In this document: in pieces, positions 31,771-40,329 of the stretch
Layout of the letters: every line of letters starts with the position of its first letter
How positions within the stretch are numbered: the first letter of the stretch is position 1
Assembly: GCA_017438265.1 (NCBI GenBank)
Contig: JAFRVZ010000057.1
Span: 1-41,895 of the forward strand
DNA from: Bacteroidales bacterium
GTDB lineage: Bacteria; Bacteroidota; Bacteroidia; Bacteroidales; UBA932
DNA length: 41,895 bases
Direction: 5' to 3'
Translations under genes and position numbers: made by a program
The notes under the pieces: generated by a model
What the model saw: the letters and a program-made list of their open reading frames with translations, nothing else
What the model was told of the DNA's origin: nothing
Database searches by the model: none

Positions 31771-33501
31771 ATGACACCCGAATCATTCCTTGCGTCCAGG
31801 GCCGCCGAGGCCATCCGGACCTTATATGGCGCGGACATGGACGCCGCGACCCTGCAGGTCGCGCCGACCCGCAAAGAATTCGAAGGCGACTATACTCTGG
31901 TCGTCTTCCCGCTTTTACGCGTCTCCCACAGCTCGCCGGAAGTCACCGGCGCCGCGATCGGCGGCTGGCTGCAGGAGAACGTCCCGGAAGTGGACGGCTT
32001 CAACGTCGTCAAGGGCTTCCTGAACATCAGCCTGTCGAACCTGTTCTGGACGGAGCTCTTCGGCGCCATCGCCGCCGACCCGGACTTCGGCCAGCTGCCT
32101 CCCACGGGCCGCAACGTGATGGTCGAGTTCTCGTCCCCGAACACGAACAAGCCCCTCCACCTCGGCCACATCCGCAACAACCTCCTCGGCGACTCCGTCT
32201 CCCGGCTCCTTGCGGCCAGCGGCGAGCACGTCATCAGGACGACCCTCGTCAACGACCGCGGCGTCCACATCTGCAAGTCGATGTACGCCTGGCAGAAGCG
32301 CTTCAACGGCGCGACGCCCGAGAGCACGGGCAAGAAGGGCGACCACCTCGTCGGCGACTGCTACGTCGCCTATGCCCAGATGGAGAAGGAAGATCCCTCC
32401 GTGCTCGACGACGTCCACGCGATGCTCGTCAAGTGGGAGGAAGGGGACCCGGAGGTCCGCGCCCTGTGGCAGAAGATGAACGGCTGGGTCTTCGACGGCT
32501 TCGAGCAGACCTACAAGGCCCTCGGCATCACGTTCGACAAGGTTTACTATGAATCCCAGACGTACCTGCTCGGCAAGGAACTGGTGCAGAAGGGCCTCGA
32601 TATGGGCGTCTTCGTGCGCGAGGCGGACGGCTCCGTCTGGTGCGACCTGACCGCCGACGGGCTGGACCGCAAGCTCCTGCTCCGCTCCGACGGGACCTCG
32701 GTCTACATCACCCAGGACCTCGGCACGGCCGAGCGCCGATTCTCCGAGTACAAGCTCGATTCCCACGTCTATGTCGTCGGCGACGAGCAGAACTACCACT
32801 TCCAGGTGCTCAAGCTGATCCTCGGCAAGCTCGGCTTCGCCTGGGCGGACCAGATCTACCACCTCTCCTACGGCATGGTGGAGCTCCCGGAAGGCAAGAT
32901 GAAGTCCCGCGAGGGCACGGTCGTGGACGCCGACGACCTGATCGAGAAGATGTACGAGGAAGCGAAGGCGACTTCCGAGGAAGCCGGCAAGCTGGACGGC
33001 CTGACCGAAGCGGAAAAAGACAGCCTCTACCGCATGGTCGGCCTCGGCGCGCTGAAGTATTTCATCATCAAGGTGGACCCGAAGAAGAAGATGCTCTTCA
33101 ATCCCAAGGAGTCCATCGACTTCAACGGCAACACCGGCCCCTTCATCCAGTACACCCACGCCCGCATCAAGAGCATCCTCCGCAAGGCGGAAGAGCGCGG
33201 CATCACCCCGCGTATCGCGGAAGGCATCGCGCTGAACCCCAAGGAGATGCGCCTGCTGAAGATCCTGAATGCCTATCCGCGGAAGATCGCGGAGGGCGCC
33301 GCCGCCTTCTCGCCCGCCGTCATCGCGAACTTCGCCTACGACCTGGCCAAGGAATTCAACCAGTACTACCACGAGACCCCGATCCTGGGCGAGGAAGACC
33401 GCGCCCTGCTCGAGGCCCGGCTCGTGCTGATCGGGACGGTCGCCTGCGTGCTCCGCAAGGCGATGGGCATCCTCGGCATCCAGCTGCCTGACAGAATGTA
33501 A
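31771..33501 (+). CDS. argS: Arginine--tRNA ligase
   Basis: 576 residues, class I synthetase charging tRNA-Arg. An N-terminal Add-1 domain (about 1-105) binds the tRNA D-loop. HIGH motif: HLGHIRNN (130-137) after FSSPNTNKPL. KMSKS equivalent: KMKSREG near 376-382. The C-terminal DALR anticodon-binding domain contains FAYDLAKEFNQYYHETPIL. The start ATG is one base after the rpoD stop, so translation is probably coupled. Confidence 0.95.
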   Translation: MTPESFLASRAAEAIRTLYGADMDAATLQVAPTRKEFEGDYTLVVFPLLRVSHSSPEVTGAAIGGWLQENVPEVDGFNVVKGFLNISLSNLFWTELFGAIAADPDFGQLPPTGRNVMVEFSSPNTNKPLHLGHIRNNLLGDSVSRLLAASGEHVIRTTLVNDRGVHICKSMYAWQKRFNGATPESTGKKGDHLVGDCYVAYAQMEKEDPSVLDDVHAMLVKWEEGDPEVRALWQKMNGWVFDGFEQTYKALGITFDKVYYESQTYLLGKELVQKGLDMGVFVREADGSVWCDLTADGLDRKLLLRSDGTSVYITQDLGTAERRFSEYKLDSHVYVVGDEQNYHFQVLKLILGKLGFAWADQIYHLSYGMVELPEGKMKSREGTVVDADDLIEKMYEEAKATSEEAGKLDGLTEAEKDSLYRMVGLGALKYFIIKVDPKKKMLFNPKESIDFNGNTGPFIQYTHARIKSILRKAEERGITPRIAEGIALNPKEMRLLKILNAYPRKIAEGAAAFSPAVIANFAYDLAKEFNQYYHETPILGEEDRALLEARLVLIGTVACVLRKAMGILGIQLPDRM

Positions 33502-33502
33502 T

Positions 33503-35221
33503 ATGGATTATATGTTCCCGACTTCCGTGAAGGAAGTCGAGGCGCTCGGGTGGGATTACATCGACATCATTTTCTTCACCGGAGACGCCTTCGTCGACCA
33601 TCCGTCCTTCGGAACGGCGTGCATTTCGCGGTACCTGCAGAAATTCGGGTACCGCATCGCCGTCGTACCCCAGCCCAACTGGCGCGACGACCTGCGTGAC
33701 TTCCGGAAGCTCGGGCGCCCGCGCCTGTATTTCGCCGTCAATTCCGGCGCGATGGATTCGATGGTGAACCACTACACGGCGTCGAAGCGCCTGCGGCACG
33801 ACGACGCCTACACGCCCGACGGGCGGGCCGGCCAGCGGCCGGACTACGCCGTCACGGTTTACAGCAACATCCTGAAGAAGCTCTACCCGGATGTCCCGGT
33901 CGTCATCGGCGGCATCGAGGCCTCGCTGCGCCGCGTGACCCATTACGACTACTGGCAGGACCGGCTGATGCCCTCGATCCTGGTCGCGAGCAAGGCGGAC
34001 TGGCTCTGCTACGGGATGGGGGAGCGCCCGATGCTGGAGCTGACGCGCGCGATCGAGGCCGGCAGGAATGCCTCCGACATCCGCAGAATCCCGCAGCTCG
34101 CCTTCCTGATGAGCGGGAAAAGCCGGCTCCGGGACGCGCTGTTCCTCCATTCCTTCGAGGAATGCCTCCGCAGCAAGGAAGCCTTCGCGCGCAACTTCCA
34201 CGAGATCGAGACCCACGCCAACATGATGCACCCCCAGACCATCATCGAGCCCGTGGGCGACGGCTACGTCCAGATCAACCCGCCCTATCCGCCCGCCAGC
34301 GAGCAGGAGATGGATTCCTTCTGGGACCTGCCGTTCACCAAACTCCCGCACCCCCGCTACAAGGGCAAGCGCATCCCGGCCTACGACATGATCAAGTATT
34401 CGATCAACACCCACCGCGGGTGCTTCGGCGGCTGTAATTTCTGCACGATCGCGGCCCACCAGGGCAAGTTCATCCAGAACCGCAGCGAGGCGTCGATCGT
34501 GAAGGAGGCGAAAGCGCTCTGCTCCCTGCCCGGCTTCGCCGGCAACATCTCCGACCTCGGCGCGCCGACGGCCAACATGTACGGGATGAAAGGAAAGGAT
34601 CCGGCGCTGTGCGACGTGTGCCGCCGCAAGTCCTGCCTCTTCCCCTCGCCCTGCCGCAACCTCGACCGCTCCCACAAGCGCGTGCGGGAGCTGTACCACA
34701 AGGTCCTCGGCGTCAAGGGAATCCGCCACGCCTACATCGGCAGCGGCATCCGCTACGACCTCTTCCTCGACGAGAAGACCGGCTTCGTGGACGAGAGTTC
34801 GTACCCGTATTTCAGGGAGCTGGTCCTGGAACATACGTCCGGGCGCCTGAAGGTCGCGCCGGAGCACACGGAGGACAAGGTTCTCCGGTACATGGCGAAG
34901 CCTTCGTTCCGGCTATTCGAGCGGCTGCGCCGCGAGTTCGACAAGGTCAACCGGGAGGCGGGCACCCACGTGGGCCTCGTGCCCTACTTCATCTCCTCCC
35001 ATCCGGGCTGCACGATGCACGACATGGAGAACCTCGCCCACCATCCGGCCCTGAAGGGGATCTGGATGGACCAGGTGCAGGATTTCACGCCGACGCCGAT
35101 GACGACTTCCTCCGTGATGTTCTATACGGGCATCGACCCGCGGACGATGGAACCGGTCTTCGTGGAACGCGATCCGGAGCGGAAAAAAATGCAGAAATCA
35201 TTTTTCTTCAAAAAAAAGTAG
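33503..35221 (+). CDS. YgiQ family radical SAM protein
   Basis: 572 residues. An N-terminal B12-binding-like region of the UPF0313/YgiQ family (WDYIDIIFFTGDAFVDHPSFGTA, VVIGGIEASLRRVTHYDYW) precedes the radical SAM triad in HRGCFGGCNFCTIAAHQG (cysteines near 308, 312, 315). The C-terminal part includes LKVAPEHTEDKVL and VQDFTPTPMTTSSVMFYTG. The family's substrate is not established. Shorter than the proteobacterial form mainly at the C-terminus. The start is one base after the argS stop; last gene of the degP-rpoD-argS-ygiQ run. Confidence 0.92.
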   Translation: MDYMFPTSVKEVEALGWDYIDIIFFTGDAFVDHPSFGTACISRYLQKFGYRIAVVPQPNWRDDLRDFRKLGRPRLYFAVNSGAMDSMVNHYTASKRLRHDDAYTPDGRAGQRPDYAVTVYSNILKKLYPDVPVVIGGIEASLRRVTHYDYWQDRLMPSILVASKADWLCYGMGERPMLELTRAIEAGRNASDIRRIPQLAFLMSGKSRLRDALFLHSFEECLRSKEAFARNFHEIETHANMMHPQTIIEPVGDGYVQINPPYPPASEQEMDSFWDLPFTKLPHPRYKGKRIPAYDMIKYSINTHRGCFGGCNFCTIAAHQGKFIQNRSEASIVKEAKALCSLPGFAGNISDLGAPTANMYGMKGKDPALCDVCRRKSCLFPSPCRNLDRSHKRVRELYHKVLGVKGIRHAYIGSGIRYDLFLDEKTGFVDESSYPYFRELVLEHTSGRLKVAPEHTEDKVLRYMAKPSFRLFERLRREFDKVNREAGTHVGLVPYFISSHPGCTMHDMENLAHHPALKGIWMDQVQDFTPTPMTTSSVMFYTGIDPRTMEPVFVERDPERKKMQKSFFFKKK

Positions 35222-35227
35222 GAAAGA

Positions 35228-35258
35228 TTGTAGCATTACCAAAAATGTCCTATTATTG
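35228..35258 (+). promoter_or_regulatory. Putative promoter of the acidic protein-ClC-tex run
   Basis: TTG at 35228-35230, a 20-bp spacer, then TATTATTG at 35251-35258, one mismatch from TAnnTTTG. Located 33 nt before the ATG of the small acidic protein. Confidence 0.5.
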
Positions 35259-35290
35259 CAGAGCAAATCTAACCTGCAAACTATCTGTGT

Positions 35291-35656
35291 ATGGCACCTG
35301 ATCAGAAAAAACGTCACGTTGTAAGTTTTGAGAACATGTCCGAAGAACTGGCCGCGGCTTTCGACGAGAAATACCCGAAGGGCTTCAGCGACTACCTTCC
35401 CGAACTTGTCAAGTACACCAAACCTGACGGAACGCCATTCTATGCGGTAACCGTGGAGATTCCCGACGCCATCTACCTGGTCAAGATCAAGGTCAAGACC
35501 GACGACATCGACGACATCGAGAAGTGGCTCGAAGGCGAAGAGGAAGCCGAGAACGAGCAGGTGGCCGGCGCCGGCAACAGCGACTCCGAAAACGAGACGC
35601 TCCCGGACGACAATATCTCCCAGTATGGCGGCGACGACGATTCCAGCGAGGTTTAG
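35291..35656 (+). CDS. Conserved-looking small acidic protein of unknown function
   Basis: 121 residues; I do not recognise the family. The N-terminal two thirds (about 1-85) has a mixed alpha/beta pattern with MSEELAAAFDEKYPKGFSDYLPELVKYTKPDGTPFYAV followed by a YLVKIKVKTDD strand. The C-terminal third is strongly acidic and low-complexity (EGEEEAENEQ to DDDSSEV), so probably disordered. No signal peptide or membrane segment. Good codon use, a plausible promoter and an AT-rich leader support a real gene. Its last 32 bases overlap the start of the ClC gene in another frame, which suggests translational coupling. Confidence 0.75.
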   Translation: MAPDQKKRHVVSFENMSEELAAAFDEKYPKGFSDYLPELVKYTKPDGTPFYAVTVEIPDAIYLVKIKVKTDDIDDIEKWLEGEEEAENEQVAGAGNSDSENETLPDDNISQYGGDDDSSEV

Positions 35657-37409
35657 AGCGTTCCTCACTGGTCTCCCGGAGCGCAACAAGCTGCTCATCC
35701 TTTCCCTGGCAGTCGGCCTGGCGTCCGGCCTCTCGGCCGTCGTCCTGACCAAGTTGATCGCGCTGGTCCGCGCCTTCGTGGATGGCCTGCCGACCTCCTC
35801 CTACAACTGGCAGTATCTCATTTCCCCGGGCGTCGGCATGCTCCTGTCGCTGCTGCTCGTCCGCTACGTCATCCGCGACCGGATCGGCCACGGCGTGACC
35901 CGCGTCCTCGTCGCCGTCTCGAAGAACGAATCCCGGATCAAGCCCCACAACATGTGGTCGTCGATGGCGGCCAGCGCGGTGACGATCGGCTTCGGCGGCT
36001 CAGTCGGCGCCGAGGCGCCGATCGTCCTGACCGGCGCGGCGATCGGCTCCAACTTCGCGAGCTTCATGAAGCTGTCCTACCGGGACATCACGCTGATGCT
36101 GGGCTGCGGCGCGGCGGGCGCGATCGCGGGGATCTTCAAGGCCCCGCTGGCCGGCGTGCTCTTCACGATGGAGATCCTGCTCTTCAACATTTCGATGACT
36201 TCGCTGCTGCCGCTGCTGCTCTCGACGGTTTCCGCGACCGTGGTCGCCTACCTGTTCAACGGGCAGGCCGCCGTGTTCCAGTGCAACATCACGCCTTTCT
36301 CGATGGGGAACATCCCGTTCTATATCGTGCTGGGCATCATGGCGGGCTTCGGCTCGCTCTACTTTACGCGGGTCACGCTCTGGCTCGAAGACCGGGTCGC
36401 GCATTTCAAGGCCGGGGTTTACTGGAAGTGGCTCATCTGTGCGGTGGCGCTCGGACTGCTGCTGTTCCTGTTCCCGAGCCTGTACGGAGAGGGGTATGAC
36501 AGCCTGGTGGGGCTGCTGAAAGAGGGGTATGAGCCTTCGAAGGACGCTTCCTCGTTCCTGGCGGTCGCGCTGGGGCGGGGCTGGGCGATTCCGCTGTTTT
36601 TCCTGCTGGTGTTCCTGCTGAAGGTGTTTGCGATGACGCTGACCAACGCGGGCGGGGGCGTCGGCGGTACTTTCGGACCGACCCTGTTCGAGGGCGCTGT
36701 CCTGGGCTTTCTGGTCGCACGGGCGCTGAACCTGCTGCTGGGCGGCGCCGGGATTTCGGTGCCGGAACAGAACTTTACGCTGGTGGGGATGGCCGCGCTG
36801 ATGGCGGGGGTGATGCAGGCGCCGATGACGGCGATCTTCCTGATCGCGGAGACGACGGGCGGCTACGGGCTGCTGGTCCCGCTGATCATCGCGGCGACGA
36901 TCTCCTATGGCACGACGCGGATTTTTGAGAAGTATTCGATTTATACCAAGCGGATTGCGAAGACGGGCGAGCTGCTGACGCACGACAGCGACCAGGCGGT
37001 CCTGACGCTGCTGAAGACGGCCGACCTGGTGCGGGACAAGTATCCCCGGATTCCGGTGGACGCCTCGCTGCGGGAGGTGATTCCCGTCATTTCGCAGAGC
37101 AACGCCGCCGTGTTCCCGGTGCTGGACGCGGAGGGGCGGTTCCAGGGACTCATCGACATCGATTCCGTCCGGAAAATCATGTTCCGGAGTGACCTGTATG
37201 ACAAACTCCGCGTGCGCAACATCATGGAGCAGCCGGCCGCGTATGTCTATGTGGACGAGAAGATCGAGGACGTGCTGAAGAAGTTCGAGCGCACGGATGC
37301 GTGGCGCCTGCCGGTCGTGACCGACGGGATGAAATACCTGGGCTTTATGTCCAAATCCCGGATTTTGCTGGCCTACCGGGAAGAGTTGAAGGCCATCTCT
37401 CAAGACTGA
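35625..37409 (+). CDS. ClC-family chloride channel/antiporter with two CBS domains
   Basis: 594 residues. The membrane part (about 20-430) has ClC signatures: GFGGSVGAEAPIV near 121-133 with the gating glutamate (GAEAP, about Glu129), GCGAAGAIAGIFKAPLAG, and GGVGGTFGPTLFEG near 344-357. The presence of the gating Glu allows either channel or H+/Cl- antiporter activity. Two C-terminal CBS domains follow (about 455-515 and 525-590; e.g. IPVDASLREVIPVISQSNAAVFPV), which usually bind adenine nucleotides. I chose the ATG at 35625 inside the preceding gene, because the FRAFLTGLPERNKL segment before helix 1 is family-like. The stop overlaps the tex ATG by one base. Confidence 0.9.
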   Translation: MAATTIPARFRAFLTGLPERNKLLILSLAVGLASGLSAVVLTKLIALVRAFVDGLPTSSYNWQYLISPGVGMLLSLLLVRYVIRDRIGHGVTRVLVAVSKNESRIKPHNMWSSMAASAVTIGFGGSVGAEAPIVLTGAAIGSNFASFMKLSYRDITLMLGCGAAGAIAGIFKAPLAGVLFTMEILLFNISMTSLLPLLLSTVSATVVAYLFNGQAAVFQCNITPFSMGNIPFYIVLGIMAGFGSLYFTRVTLWLEDRVAHFKAGVYWKWLICAVALGLLLFLFPSLYGEGYDSLVGLLKEGYEPSKDASSFLAVALGRGWAIPLFFLLVFLLKVFAMTLTNAGGGVGGTFGPTLFEGAVLGFLVARALNLLLGGAGISVPEQNFTLVGMAALMAGVMQAPMTAIFLIAETTGGYGLLVPLIIAATISYGTTRIFEKYSIYTKRIAKTGELLTHDSDQAVLTLLKTADLVRDKYPRIPVDASLREVIPVISQSNAAVFPVLDAEGRFQGLIDIDSVRKIMFRSDLYDKLRVRNIMEQPAAYVYVDEKIEDVLKKFERTDAWRLPVVTDGMKYLGFMSKSRILLAYREELKAISQD

Positions 37410-39547
37410 TGAAAGACATCTATATCAGGCACATCGCAGAGCGGCTGCAGGTCAAGGACTGGCAGGTCGAGAATTGCGTCCATATGTTCGAGGAGGGGGA
37501 TACGATTCCCTTCATCAGCCGGTACCGCAAGGAGAAGACGGGCGGGCTGGACGACGCCAGCGTGGCAGAGATCAAGCACTACGCCGACGTCTTCGCGGAA
37601 ATGGAGAAGCGCAAGGCGACTGTGCTCGGGAACATCGAGGCGGCGGGGGCGCTGACGGAGGAACTCCGCGCGCAGATCGGGCGCTGCGTCGATGCGCGGG
37701 AGCTGGAAGACCTGTACCTGCCGTACCGGCCGAAGCGGCGCACGCGGGCGACCGCGGCGAAGGAGGCGGGGCTGGAGCCGCTGGCGGACAAGATGTTCCG
37801 CGTCGAGACGGCCAGCCCGCACCGCGAGGCGGAACGCTACCTGTCCGACAAGGTCGGGAGCGTCGAGGAGGCGCTGGCGGGCGCGCGCGACATCATCGCC
37901 GAGCGCCTGAGCGAGACCGCCTCCGTCCGCGAGACCCTGCGCGGCATCTTCCGCAGCCGCCGCATCGTCTCCCGGCAGACCCGCGCGGCCGCGGACAAGC
38001 CGGAGGCCGGCAAATACCGCAGCTATTTCAACTTCACGATGCCCCTGCAGCGCATTCCTTCCCACAACCTGCTCGCGATCCTGCGCGCGGAAGGGGAGGG
38101 GATCCTCTCCGTCAGCATCGACGCCGACCCGGAGCGCTGCACCCGGAAAATGTACTATGACTTCTGCCAGGAGCATGCGTATCCGTCGAAGGAGCTCGCG
38201 GAGCAGATCAACCTGGCCGTGGAGGACGCCTACAAGCGGCTGCTCGAGCCGTCCATCGCGGGGGAGGTGCTGCGCGAGGCGAAGGAGAAGGCGGACGTCG
38301 AGTCCATCCGCGTCTTCGGCGAGAACCTGACGCAGCTGCTGCTGTCCGCGCCCGTGGGCCAGAAGCGGACCCTGGCAATCGATCCGGGCTTCCGGAACGG
38401 CTGCAAGCTCGCCGTGCTGGATGAGCAGGGGAACCTGCTGCACCATGAAATCATTTATCCCCATCCGCCGCAGAACGAGAAGGTCAAGTCGATCGTCGCG
38501 GTTTCGGGGCTGCTGGAGAAATACGGCGTGCAGGCGGTCGCCATCGGCAACGGGACCGCTTCGCGCGAGACGGAGGAGTTCATGAAGAAGGTCGCGCTCC
38601 CGGAGGGCTGCCGCGTCTGGACGGTCAGTGAGGACGGCGCGTCGATCTATTCCGCGTCCGACGTCGCCCGGGAGGAATTCCCGGACGAGGACGTGACCGT
38701 GCGCGGCGCCGTCTCGATCGGCCGGCGCCTGATGGACCCGCTCGCCGAGCTCGTGAAGATCGACCCGAAGAACCTGGGCGTCGGGCAGTACCAGCACGAC
38801 GTGGACCAGGCGCTGCTGCGGGAGAAACTGGACAACGTCGTCGAATCCTGCGTGAACCGGGTCGGCGTGAACCTGAATACGGCGAGTCCGTACCTGCTGC
38901 GCTATGTTGCGGGCATCGGGCCGGCGCTCGCGGGCAACATCGTCGCCTGGCGTACGCAGAACGGCGCCTTCCGCTCGCGGGAGGAGCTGCGGAAAGTGCC
39001 GCGCCTCGGGGCGAAGGCCTTCGAGCAGTGCGCGGGCTTCCTGCGCGTGCGGGACGGACTGAATCCGCTCGACAACTCCGCGGTCCATCCCGAAGCGTAT
39101 CCGCTCGTGGACCGGATGGCGGCGGACCTCGGTGTTCCGACGCGGGAGCTGGTCGGCAATGCTGCCCTGTGCGAAAAGATTGACCCGCAGCGGTACGTCG
39201 GCGGGGATTTCGGCCTCCCGACGGTGCAGGACATCCTGGCGGAGCTGCGGAAACCGGGGCTGGACCCGCGCGAAGAGGCGCAGGCCTTCGCTTTCTCGGA
39301 CGACGTCCATTCGATCGAGGACCTGAAGGTCGGGATGGAACTGCCCGGCATCGTGACGAACCTGACGGCCTTCGGTGCGTTCGTGGACATCGGCGTCCAC
39401 GACGATGGCCTGATCCACGTCTCCCAGATGGGTGTCCCGCGCCTGCAGGATCCCTCCAAGGTGCTCAAACTCCACCAGAAGATCCGCGTCAGCGTGACTG
39501 CCGTGGATCTGGAACGGGGCAGGATTTCCCTGCGGCTGGTCAAATAG
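37409..39547 (+). CDS. tex: Tex-like RNA-binding transcription accessory protein
   Basis: 712 residues. Tex N-terminal helical domain (FEEGDTIPFISRYRKEKTGGLD near 29-50, YLPYRPKRRTRATAAKEAGLEPLA), YqgF/RNase H-like domain (LAIDPGFRNGCKLAVLD, about 326-342), helix-hairpin-helix region (NTASPYLLRYVAGIGPALAGNIV, FRSREELRKVPRLGAKAFEQCAGFLR) and a C-terminal S1 RNA-binding domain (VGMELPGIVTNLTAFGAFVDIGV to SLRLVK). The family binds nucleic acid and affects transcription and RNA processing. The ATG overlaps the ClC stop; the 3' end overlaps the convergent glycosyltransferase by 8 bp. Confidence 0.93.
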   Translation: MKDIYIRHIAERLQVKDWQVENCVHMFEEGDTIPFISRYRKEKTGGLDDASVAEIKHYADVFAEMEKRKATVLGNIEAAGALTEELRAQIGRCVDARELEDLYLPYRPKRRTRATAAKEAGLEPLADKMFRVETASPHREAERYLSDKVGSVEEALAGARDIIAERLSETASVRETLRGIFRSRRIVSRQTRAAADKPEAGKYRSYFNFTMPLQRIPSHNLLAILRAEGEGILSVSIDADPERCTRKMYYDFCQEHAYPSKELAEQINLAVEDAYKRLLEPSIAGEVLREAKEKADVESIRVFGENLTQLLLSAPVGQKRTLAIDPGFRNGCKLAVLDEQGNLLHHEIIYPHPPQNEKVKSIVAVSGLLEKYGVQAVAIGNGTASRETEEFMKKVALPEGCRVWTVSEDGASIYSASDVAREEFPDEDVTVRGAVSIGRRLMDPLAELVKIDPKNLGVGQYQHDVDQALLREKLDNVVESCVNRVGVNLNTASPYLLRYVAGIGPALAGNIVAWRTQNGAFRSREELRKVPRLGAKAFEQCAGFLRVRDGLNPLDNSAVHPEAYPLVDRMAADLGVPTRELVGNAALCEKIDPQRYVGGDFGLPTVQDILAELRKPGLDPREEAQAFAFSDDVHSIEDLKVGMELPGIVTNLTAFGAFVDIGVHDDGLIHVSQMGVPRLQDPSKVLKLHQKIRVSVTAVDLERGRISLRLVK

Positions 39548-40271
39548 CTTTTTTCGGCTGGAACTGGCGGAAACGCAGTTTCAGGACGCCCCAGAAGGCT
39601 TCGCCGAAGATGCCGCTCGACATCTTCGAGGTGCCGACCTGCCGGTCGATGAAGATGACGGGGACTTCGGCGATCTGGAAGCCAAGGCGGTGGGCCGTGT
39701 ATTTCATCTCGATCTGGAAGCCGTAGCCCTTCATCCGGATGGCGTCCAGGTCGATGGTCTCCAGGACCCGGCGGCGGTAGCACAGGAAGCCGGCGGTGCT
39801 GTCGAAAATCTTGAAACGCAAGATCTTACGGACATAGACGGACGCAAAGTAGGAAATCAGGATGCGCCCGATCGGCCAGTTTACGACGCTGACGCCCTTG
39901 CAGTAGCGGGAGCCGATTGCGAGGTCGGCGCCGCCTTCCGCACAGGCCGCATACAGCCGCGGCAGGTCGTCCGGGTCGTGGGAGAAGTCCGCGTCCATCT
40001 CGAAGGTGTAGTCATAGCCGTGTTCCAGGCTCCAGCGGAAACCCTGGATGTAGGCGGTTCCGAGGCCGAGCTTGCCCGGGCGGCACACGAGGTGCAGGCG
40101 GCCGGGGAACTCCTCTCGGAGCGCGCGGACCTTGTCCGCGGTCCCGTCCGGGGAGTTGTCGTCGATGACGAGGACGTCGAAGCCGCCTTCGAGGGAAAGG
40201 ACCCTCCGGAGGATGGCTTCGATGTTCTCGATCTCGTTGTACGTCGGAATGATGACCAGTTTGCTGTCCAT
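39540..40271 (-). CDS. GT2 polyprenol-phosphate mannosyltransferase-like (Dpm1 type)
   Basis: 243 residues, one soluble GT-A domain: VIIPTYNEIENIEAI at the start, VIDDNSPDGTADKVRAL (DDNS at 37-40), EMDADFSHDPDD (metal-binding DAD about 92-95), and the C-terminal QIEMKYTAHRLGFQIAEVPVIFIDRQVGTSKMSSGI, all characteristic of Dpm1-like synthases that load mannose or another sugar onto polyprenyl phosphate. No C-terminal membrane helices. In Bacteroidota such donors serve O-glycosylation or lipid/glycan modification. The start is the ATG at 40271; a longer frame begins upstream of the promoter box. Divergent from another GT2. Confidence 0.88.
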   Translation of the reverse strand: MDSKLVIIPTYNEIENIEAILRRVLSLEGGFDVLVIDDNSPDGTADKVRALREEFPGRLHLVCRPGKLGLGTAYIQGFRWSLEHGYDYTFEMDADFSHDPDDLPRLYAACAEGGADLAIGSRYCKGVSVVNWPIGRILISYFASVYVRKILRFKIFDSTAGFLCYRRRVLETIDLDAIRMKGYGFQIEMKYTAHRLGFQIAEVPVIFIDRQVGTSKMSSGIFGEAFWGVLKLRFRQFQPKKAI

Positions 40272-40277
40272 AGGTCT

Positions 40278-40286
40278 GCAAATATA
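40278..40286 (-). promoter_or_regulatory. -7 box for the Dpm1-type gene
   Basis: TATATTTGC on the minus strand, six bases before the ATG, implying a very short leader. No TTG at -33. Confidence 0.5.
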
Positions 40287-40329
40287 TGAAATAATATCGT
40301 TATATTGCAGAAAATATCCTTGATCCGCC

